A stretch of 64,000 bases of DNA. It comes from JAUIIK01 sp963745675. Its GTDB lineage: Bacteria > Chloroflexota > Chloroflexia > Thermomicrobiales > CFX8. Each line of letters begins with the position of its first letter. The first letter of the stretch is position 1. The position numbers were made by a program, and so were the translations under genes. Where the stretch lies: NCBI GenBank assembly GCA_963745675.1, contig CAVUYM010000022.1:124001-188000 (forward strand). The letters are read 5' to 3'. Of the stretch, positions 58,468 through 64,000 are shown one piece after another. The notes beneath the pieces are model-generated. The model was not told the DNA's origin. It was given only the letters and a program-made list of their open reading frames with translations, and did no database searches.

Positions 58468-58494
58468 GTCCCTCCGTTTAGACCCGCATCGCGA

Positions 58495-60090
58495 TTAGCG
58501 GCGCTTCCCGCGAGCGCGGCGCTGCTGTTTCGACTGCTTCGGCTGTTTGCTTTTCTTCGACTTGTTCGGGTTGAGCTTGGTCAACGGCTGTCCGCCGCCC
58601 ATCAGGGCTTCAAGGTCATTTGGGGACATACCAGGCAGCCCGCCTCCCAAACCGCCCATCCCACCAAGCTGAGATGGATCGATTCCCTGCTCTTGCATCG
58701 CCTTCATCATGTCGCGCGCGTTGCCAACTTGCCCTAGTGCGCCCGGCATACGGCTCATCAAGCCGCCCTTTTTGCCCTTGCGACCCTGGCCCCCACCGAT
58801 CATGCCGAACTGCGACATCATTTGCTTCATTTCGCCAAACTGCTTGAGCAGCCCGCGCACTTCCTGCGATGGCACCCCCGCGCCGGCCGCAATGCGGTCC
58901 CGACGACTCTTTCTGATGAGGTCCGGGAAACGCCGTTCCTGCGGGGTCATAGACTGGATGATCGCTTCGATGTGCTTGAAATCGTCGTCACCGATCTCGA
59001 CTTCCTGATTACGCATCATGGATCCGACGCCGGGAATCATCTCGAGCAATTGGGAGAGCGGTCCCATGTTCTTGATGCGCTGGAGCTGGTCGAGGAAATC
59101 TTCGAGGTCGAACTGACCTTCAACGAGGCGCTCTTCAAGCGCCGCCTGTTCTTCGGCACTAACCTGCTCCTGGGCGCGTTCGATCAGCGATAGCACGTCG
59201 CCCATGCCGAGAATGCGGGAGGCCAGGCGGTCGGGATAGAACGCCTCCAGGGCGTCGAGTCGTTCGCCAGTGCCAATGAACTTGATCGGTATGCCTGTAA
59301 CCGAACGGATCGAGAGCGCAGCGCCGCCACGCGCGTCGCCATCCATCTTGGTGAGGATGAGGCCGGTAATGTTCAGGCGCCGGTTGAACTCCTCGGCGAC
59401 GTTGACCGCTTCCTGGCCGGTCATCGCATCGGCGACGAGGAGAATCTCGGTCGGGCCTATTTCGCGCTCAAGATCTTCGAGTTCGATCATCATCGCGTCA
59501 TCGATCTGCAGCCGCCCGGCGGTGTCGATCAGAATTGGATCCTGACCGCGATCGCGTGCGTACTTCAGAGCATTGCGCACGATCGTGAGCGGTTTCTCCT
59601 TGACGCCTTCCTGGTAGACCGGAACGTCGATTTGCGAGCCAAGCGTCTGGAGTTGATCGACGGCAGCCGGCCGGTAGACGTCAGCTGCGACGAGCAGTGG
59701 ATTCCGCCCCTGAGAACGTAGGTGACGCGCGAGCTTCCCAATGTGGGTCGTCTTACCAGAGCCCTGGAGCCCGACGAGCATGATGATTGTCGGACCAGTC
59801 GACGCAGACGCAAGCGGTACTGGCTCTTCACCGAGTATTTTGATGAGCTCTTCGTTGACGATGGAGATAACGGTTTGGGCCGGCGTCAGCGAGGTAAGCA
59901 CTTCCTCACCGACCGCGCGTTCGCGCACATTTGATACAAAATCGCGCACGACTCTGAAATTGACATCGGCCTCGAGTAACGCACGACGAACTTCGCGCAT
60001 CGCCTGGTCAACTTCGGTTTCACTTAGCTGACCACGATTGGTCAGGCTAGCGAAGGTCTGATTTAGTCGATCAGTTAGTGTTTCAAACAT
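58495..60090 (-). CDS. ffh: Signal recognition particle GTPase Ffh (SRP54)
   Basis: 531 aa. The N domain (MFETLTDRLNQTFASLTNRG) is followed by the G domain: G1 LVGLQGSGKTTHIGKLA, LLVAADVYRPAAVDQLQTL, LIDTAGRLQIDD, LILTKMDGDARGGAALS. The Met-rich M domain for signal peptides and 4.5S RNA follows (IPGVGSMMRN, FGEMKQMMSQFGMIGGG). It ends in a Lys/Gln-rich tail. The ATG at 60090 is chosen over a TTG three codons upstream because homologues begin MFE. First gene of a four-gene operon. Intact. Confidence 0.96.
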   Translation of the reverse strand: MFETLTDRLNQTFASLTNRGQLSETEVDQAMREVRRALLEADVNFRVVRDFVSNVRERAVGEEVLTSLTPAQTVISIVNEELIKILGEEPVPLASASTGPTIIMLVGLQGSGKTTHIGKLARHLRSQGRNPLLVAADVYRPAAVDQLQTLGSQIDVPVYQEGVKEKPLTIVRNALKYARDRGQDPILIDTAGRLQIDDAMMIELEDLEREIGPTEILLVADAMTGQEAVNVAEEFNRRLNITGLILTKMDGDARGGAALSIRSVTGIPIKFIGTGERLDALEAFYPDRLASRILGMGDVLSLIERAQEQVSAEEQAALEERLVEGQFDLEDFLDQLQRIKNMGPLSQLLEMIPGVGSMMRNQEVEIGDDDFKHIEAIIQSMTPQERRFPDLIRKSRRDRIAAGAGVPSQEVRGLLKQFGEMKQMMSQFGMIGGGQGRKGKKGGLMSRMPGALGQVGNARDMMKAMQEQGIDPSQLGGMGGLGGGLPGMSPNDLEALMGGGQPLTKLNPNKSKKSKQPKQSKQQRRARGKRR

Positions 60091-60379
60091 CTTTTGCAAG
60101 CTTCCGTTGACGCTGCGGTATGAAATACTGAACGTACGGGACCGGTTGCAGTCCTCGTACTATTTAGAATGATAGCGTGTCGCTCGTCCGCAGGTGTTGG
60201 TATGGGGTGGTGTCCAAGAAGTACTATCCCGAGTTGTACTTATCGCCCCTAACGTGAAATGGCGCCAGAGACCATCATAAGTGTCGGGTATATTGACTTC
60301 CGGTGGACGGCGTGTCTGCTGGACCTGCAGATACGCGCTTTTCATCCAGATTGTCTTAGTTAGAGGACGGATTTTCAGC
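60091..60379. other. Divergent intergenic region between ffh and the matrixin gene
   Basis: About 290 bp with no gene. It is moderately AT-rich near 60155-60180 (TACTATTTAGAATGATAG), where promoters for ffh could lie. No clear -35/-10 pair was identified for either gene. Confidence 0.4.
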
Positions 60380-63247
60380 ATGAGACGGACTCGAAGCGTA
60401 ATCGTTGGGCTGTTGTTGCTCTTTGCAATGGCCGCGCCTCAATTCGTAGCAACCACAAATGGGTCTACTGATCCGGCCGGCACCGAGGGTGCTCATCGCA
60501 CGCGCCCGGAAGCAATTGAGGCAGGGCTAGAAAAGGGTGATAGCGGCGACAGCGTTGCTGCCCTTCAGGAGTATCTCGAATTTTACGGATATATGCGCCA
60601 ACGCTCCTTTTCGTCGCGTGAGTTCGACAGCTCGACGGAGGCTGCACTCAAAGAATTCCAGCGAATCTTCAAACTCAGCCCAACTGGCCGCGTCGACAGC
60701 CAAACGTTTGCGCTCTTGAGAACATCGCGATTTGACGACAATGCAGATATAGCGGCAAATGGCGATCCACAGGTCGACAACTATGTCCTGTATGGCACCT
60801 CATGGGATGATCCGAATCTGACCTATGCATTCTCCAACTTATCCACGCCGGATCTCAGTACGGCAGCGCAGGAGTCAGCAATAGTACAAGCCCTGAACAC
60901 CTGGGCCGCTGTCACTCCGCTGGTATTTACCGAAGTTGCGATGAATCAGAACCCTGAGATCGTGATCAGCTACGTAACCGGGGACCATGGCGATGGCTAT
61001 CCCTTCGACGGTCCGAGCGGCGTACTTGCTCACGCTTTTTACCCGCCGGATACAGATCCAGTCGGAACTTCACTACATGGCGATGCTCATTTTGACGACG
61101 CTGAAAACTGGACCGTTAACCTTCCAGTCCCAGGCGGGGGAATTGACCTCGTGACTGTGGCCATTCATGAGCTCGGGCACTCTCTGGGGCTGGCGCACTC
61201 GAACAACACGAACGCCATCATGTATGCGTACTATGGCGGTGCGAACCGAACTCTGACTGCAGACGACATCGCCGGTATCCAGGCGCTGTACGGTTCCGGC
61301 AGTGGTAGCCAAACCGTCGACGCCGAGGTGCTGTCGATTTCGATGAGCCCGTCTTCGACAACTGTTGGAAATGCTGTCACCGGCACCGTGCAGGTGCGCA
61401 ACAACGGGAGCCAGGCTGCGGCAATTCCAGTCACAGTCAGTGGCCCTTCCAACTTCACCTACAGTACGACGACAGCAAGCCTCAGTTCGGGCGCAACGAC
61501 GTCGTTCAACTTCAATTGGACGCCTGGATCAGCTGGAAACTTTACGCTGAGCGCAACGTCCAACTTGAGTGGCGACAGCAATAGCAGCAACAACAGCAAG
61601 ACATCGAATACGGTAGCCGTCAGCAACCCACAGCAAAGTGTTGATGCCGAAACGGTCAGTGCATCTGCCAGTCCGACGAGCATCACGCAAAACAGCGGAA
61701 ATGTCACGATCACAGCGTCGATCCGGAACAATGGCACGGCAACGGCTAATATCCCGATAACCGCCACAGGACCGAATGCCTGGTCCAGTTCCACAACTCG
61801 TACATTATCGGCAGGCGCTTCGACGACCGTTCAATTCAGCTGGCCGGCATCCGTCCTTGGTACACATTCATTTACGGTGTCGACATCTTTGAGTGGCGAT
61901 AGTAATGCTGGTAACAACAGCAAGACGACCAATAGTGTCACCGTATCGAGCACCTCGACGGGCAATACGATCTTCGTCAGCGGCATCGCCATGACGGCGA
62001 CGCCAAATGGCAATGGTTACAATCTGCAGGCTGTCATCTCGATGGGCCCCGATACAAGCGCTGGCGCGGGTGCTTACATCTACGGCTACTGGTCTAATTC
62101 ACTGAATCAATCCAAATCTGCCTATGGCTATGCGAATAGCGCTGGTCAGCTTACGTTGAATTGGACGACGACACTCACTGGAGTTCACCGGTTCCAGGTC
62201 TACTATGTCTATAAGTCGGGTAAGCAATACGTTTCGAGTCAGAATGTTGGCAATCCGGGCAGCGTGGATGTCGGTGGAGGGAGCGCGCCGACGATAGACG
62301 CCAGCGTCAACAGCGTGAACGCGAGCCCTACGACGATTGCGCTCAACGGCGGCAACGTGACGATTACCGCGGTGATCGGCAACAACGGCGACAATTCCGC
62401 ATCGATACCAGTGAGCATCAGCGGACCGAATGGCTACAACAGCTCGCAGAGCGTGTCGGTTGGCGCCGGTAGCACCCAGCAGGTAACTTTCACCTGGCCT
62501 GCAAGTGTCGTTGGCAACCACACGTTCACCGTCTCGACCAATTTGTCTGGCGATTCAAACAGCAGTAATAATCAGCGCACGAGCCAGACAGTCAATGTGA
62601 CATCGACCACAGTAATTGATGCTGAGGTGGTGACGCTAACTCGTTCGACGAGTAGCGTCGAGCAGAATGGGCCGGCTGTCACATTCACCGCGAATGTGCG
62701 CAATAACGGAACCGGCAGCGCCACGATCACCGTACGCCTGTCAAGTGGAACTGCCGGCGTCAATACAACCCAATCGGTGACGCTCGCCTCAGGAGCTTCC
62801 CAATCCGTTGCCTTCCAGTGGAGCCCGACGGTGCTGGGCAACCACAGCTTCAGCGCGGCCGTCGAACTGGCCAGCGATTCGAACGCAGGTAACAACAGCA
62901 AATCCACCTCGGTCAACGTCACCCAACCGACTCCGCCGGGAGGTCTGGATGTCTTCGTCTCCCGGACATACACGCAAAAGTACGGAAACAACTGGCTTAT
63001 CTACGTATGGATCGACAGCAGTGATCACCTCGCCAAGTCAGGGGCCGTCATAACCGGAACACTAACTGCGGCGAGCGGCCAGACGAGACAAGTTAGCGCG
63101 ACGACAGGTGGGGGCGGCTACACGTACTTCTACCAGTCGCCGGTCGGAACTGGAAGCCACACGTTTACAATCGACAACATAAACTTGGGCGGCTATACGT
63201 ATAATGCGTCGCTCAATGTTCAGACAGTCATCAATTTGCCGAACTAG
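60380..63247 (+). CDS. Secreted matrixin-type (M10A) zinc metalloprotease with CARDB-like repeats
   Basis: 955 aa from an ATG at 60380. The signal peptide (SVIVGLLLLFAMAAPQFVA) is followed by a peptidoglycan-binding-1 domain (GDSGDSVAALQEYLEFYGYM, residues about 55-115). The matrixin catalytic domain carries VAIHELGHSLGLAHSNNTNA (three His and catalytic Glu, about residue 262) and a Met-turn candidate NAIMYAYYGG. Four CARDB-like Ig repeats each begin DAEV/DAET/DASV and end GDSNxxNN; a different beta segment sits between the second and third. The C-terminal domain has KYGNNWLIYVWIDSSDHLAK. Intact, with a strong terminator. Confidence 0.9.
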   Translation: MRRTRSVIVGLLLLFAMAAPQFVATTNGSTDPAGTEGAHRTRPEAIEAGLEKGDSGDSVAALQEYLEFYGYMRQRSFSSREFDSSTEAALKEFQRIFKLSPTGRVDSQTFALLRTSRFDDNADIAANGDPQVDNYVLYGTSWDDPNLTYAFSNLSTPDLSTAAQESAIVQALNTWAAVTPLVFTEVAMNQNPEIVISYVTGDHGDGYPFDGPSGVLAHAFYPPDTDPVGTSLHGDAHFDDAENWTVNLPVPGGGIDLVTVAIHELGHSLGLAHSNNTNAIMYAYYGGANRTLTADDIAGIQALYGSGSGSQTVDAEVLSISMSPSSTTVGNAVTGTVQVRNNGSQAAAIPVTVSGPSNFTYSTTTASLSSGATTSFNFNWTPGSAGNFTLSATSNLSGDSNSSNNSKTSNTVAVSNPQQSVDAETVSASASPTSITQNSGNVTITASIRNNGTATANIPITATGPNAWSSSTTRTLSAGASTTVQFSWPASVLGTHSFTVSTSLSGDSNAGNNSKTTNSVTVSSTSTGNTIFVSGIAMTATPNGNGYNLQAVISMGPDTSAGAGAYIYGYWSNSLNQSKSAYGYANSAGQLTLNWTTTLTGVHRFQVYYVYKSGKQYVSSQNVGNPGSVDVGGGSAPTIDASVNSVNASPTTIALNGGNVTITAVIGNNGDNSASIPVSISGPNGYNSSQSVSVGAGSTQQVTFTWPASVVGNHTFTVSTNLSGDSNSSNNQRTSQTVNVTSTTVIDAEVVTLTRSTSSVEQNGPAVTFTANVRNNGTGSATITVRLSSGTAGVNTTQSVTLASGASQSVAFQWSPTVLGNHSFSAAVELASDSNAGNNSKSTSVNVTQPTPPGGLDVFVSRTYTQKYGNNWLIYVWIDSSDHLAKSGAVITGTLTAASGQTRQVSATTGGGGYTYFYQSPVGTGSHTFTIDNINLGGYTYNASLNVQTVINLPN

Positions 63248-63268
63248 CTCCTACGGCAAAGTTTGGCC

Positions 63269-63308
63269 AGACGCTCGCACGAACCCATTCGTGCGAGCGT
63301 CTGTTTTC
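63269..63308 (+). terminator. Strong rho-independent terminator
   Basis: AGACGCTCGCACGAA, loop CCCA, TTCGTGCGAGCGTCT is a perfect 15-bp stem followed by GTTTTC, 22 bp after the metalloprotease stop. Confidence 0.93.
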
Positions 63309-63475
63309 TCTGGCAAGCTTCGTTTCAGAGCGTTAGGCTTGGATCGGAGCTGGCATGACAGCGAACGCATGCTTGATATGCTGATGGGGCTACCCTACAC
63401 CGATAGCTCTACTGACGATCCAACGAGCGTGACGAAATTGGCTCGGTGGCCTGAAATCTCGGACGGATTGATACG

Positions 63476-64000
63476 TTGACTCATCGGATCCTGCTAACTG
63501 TTGTTTCTTTCGCATTGCTCGCATTTGTCGCCGGCTGCAGCAGCTCGTTGAATGATGGAGATGAACCGACTGCAACAGCTGAGCTCAGAAAGCCAACGGT
63601 CACTGCCACTGCAACAGCTGCACCGTCAGCGACGCCCACCCAGACGGAATCGAATGCGGACCCACTGCCGAGTCCAGAGCAAGAGACGCCGACCGCTACT
63701 GATCCAGCATCTATCTCGACACGTACCGGGGCAACTGCCGCACCGACCGCCACCAATGAACCCTTGCCCAGGAGCGGCGCTGAATTAAAGATCGAGGGCG
63801 AAGCGGTCACGATGATCGTTGCCGGCGATGACTCCAGTCGAACGATGTTCGCCCGGGCTGGAGGTAAACTCTGGCGCACCAATGACGGCGGTCGTGCATG
63901 GTCTGAGGCCGGTGACGGCGACGTCGGTCCGGTCGTTGTCGCGCTCAACGAGCAGAATGTCCTGTATAGCGGCGATCGCGGTGGATGCGGGCGTGGATTC
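63476..64000 (+). CDS. Lipoprotein with BNR/sialidase-like propeller start, partial
   Basis: It runs off the right edge. From a TTG at 63476 the protein reads LTHRILLTVVSFALLAFVAG followed by the lipobox Cys (FVAGC), then a Thr/Pro/Ala-rich linker of about 70 residues. It continues TMFARAGGKLWRTNDGGRAW and VVVALNEQNVLYSGDRGG. The S/T-x-D-G-G-x-x-W box is the BNR (Asp-box) signature of sialidase-like and photosystem-assembly-like propellers. It is probably an exported, lipid-anchored propeller protein; function unknown. Confidence 0.75.
   Translation, partial: MTHRILLTVVSFALLAFVAGCSSSLNDGDEPTATAELRKPTVTATATAAPSATPTQTESNADPLPSPEQETPTATDPASISTRTGATAAPTATNEPLPRSGAELKIEGEAVTMIVAGDDSSRTMFARAGGKLWRTNDGGRAWSEAGDGDVGPVVVALNEQNVLYSGDRGGCGRGF

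Noticed and set aside
61620..62930. Recurring GACAGCAATAGCAGCAACAACAGCAA-like DNA as possible CRISPR or tandem DNA repeat
   Set aside because: The similarity follows the CARDB protein repeats (GDSNxxNN) at about 300-bp spacing and is coding; there are no short regular spacers.
1..64000. Programmed frameshifting as explanation for the split genes
   Set aside because: The breaks are in unrelated genes, at varied sites without common slippery sequences, and include bL34; indel errors explain them better.

Overview
The window looks like a chromosomal contig from a free-living bacterium, most likely Chloroflexota of the Thermomicrobia/Sphaerobacter kind. This is inferred from moderately high GC, an archaeal-type aspartyl-tRNA synthetase behind a T-box leader, a MoxR/DUF58/DUF4129 cluster, a DUF2085 membrane protein, many secreted proteins with low-complexity linkers and 'ETGH' wall modules, and frequent TTG/GTG starts. 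No rRNA, tRNA, CRISPR array, prophage or recognisable transposase was found. A striking property of the sequence is that many conserved genes, including essential ones (rpmH, rnpA, guaA, yidC, aspS, hemW), are split by single-base frameshifts. In rpmH exactly one extra base breaks the protein. Roughly 50-60 such breaks, about one per kb, point to uncorrected indels in the assembly rather than gene decay, so I annotate reconstructed genes across frames.

Layout. 1-6.5 kb: edge of an FAD oxidoreductase, a GlsB-like membrane protein, trmH, then MoxR ATPase, DUF58, DUF4129 and hemW. 6.5-9.4 kb: rplY, a MarR regulator, rpsU and a DUF2085 protein. 9.6-15.6 kb: secreted/envelope proteins (PGRP amidase with ETGH modules, DUF427, PAP2 phosphatase, GDPD, CAP-domain protein). 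15.7-24.3 kb: cupin, ArsR regulator plus metallo-beta-lactamase-fold hydrolase, P-loop kinase coupled to an LCP ligase, dcd, T-box plus aspS, PIG-L deacetylase.

24.3-31.7 kb: a short inverted-repeat element, then a tightly overlapping minus-strand operon (GT4 glycosyltransferase, flippase-like protein, two polytopic mannosyl/arabinosyltransferase-like proteins, lipoprotein, SAM methyltransferase) that probably builds a surface glycan. 31.7-37.8 kb: a tartrate-dehydratase-like enolase and the conserved rpmH-rnpA-yidC-jag-(PfkB kinase)-mnmE locus, without a neighbouring dnaA. 37.9-51.9 kb: M81 peptidase, cupin, aminotransferase V, HAD hydrolase, ispH, a helicase-C-like protein, a very large M14 carboxypeptidase, a DNA-repair-like small protein, guaA and a lipoprotein.

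52-60 kb: a long, badly broken HEAT-repeat plus beta-propeller gene with an internally deleted Uma2 gene behind it, then an operon ffh - sulfurtransferase - small protein - thioredoxin/NHL protein. The last gene carries an in-frame TGA exactly at the first Cys of its CxxC redox motif, with hairpins just downstream. It is a selenoprotein candidate and the most interesting single observation here. 60.4-64 kb: a secreted matrixin-type metalloprotease with CARDB repeats and the start of a BNR-like lipoprotein.
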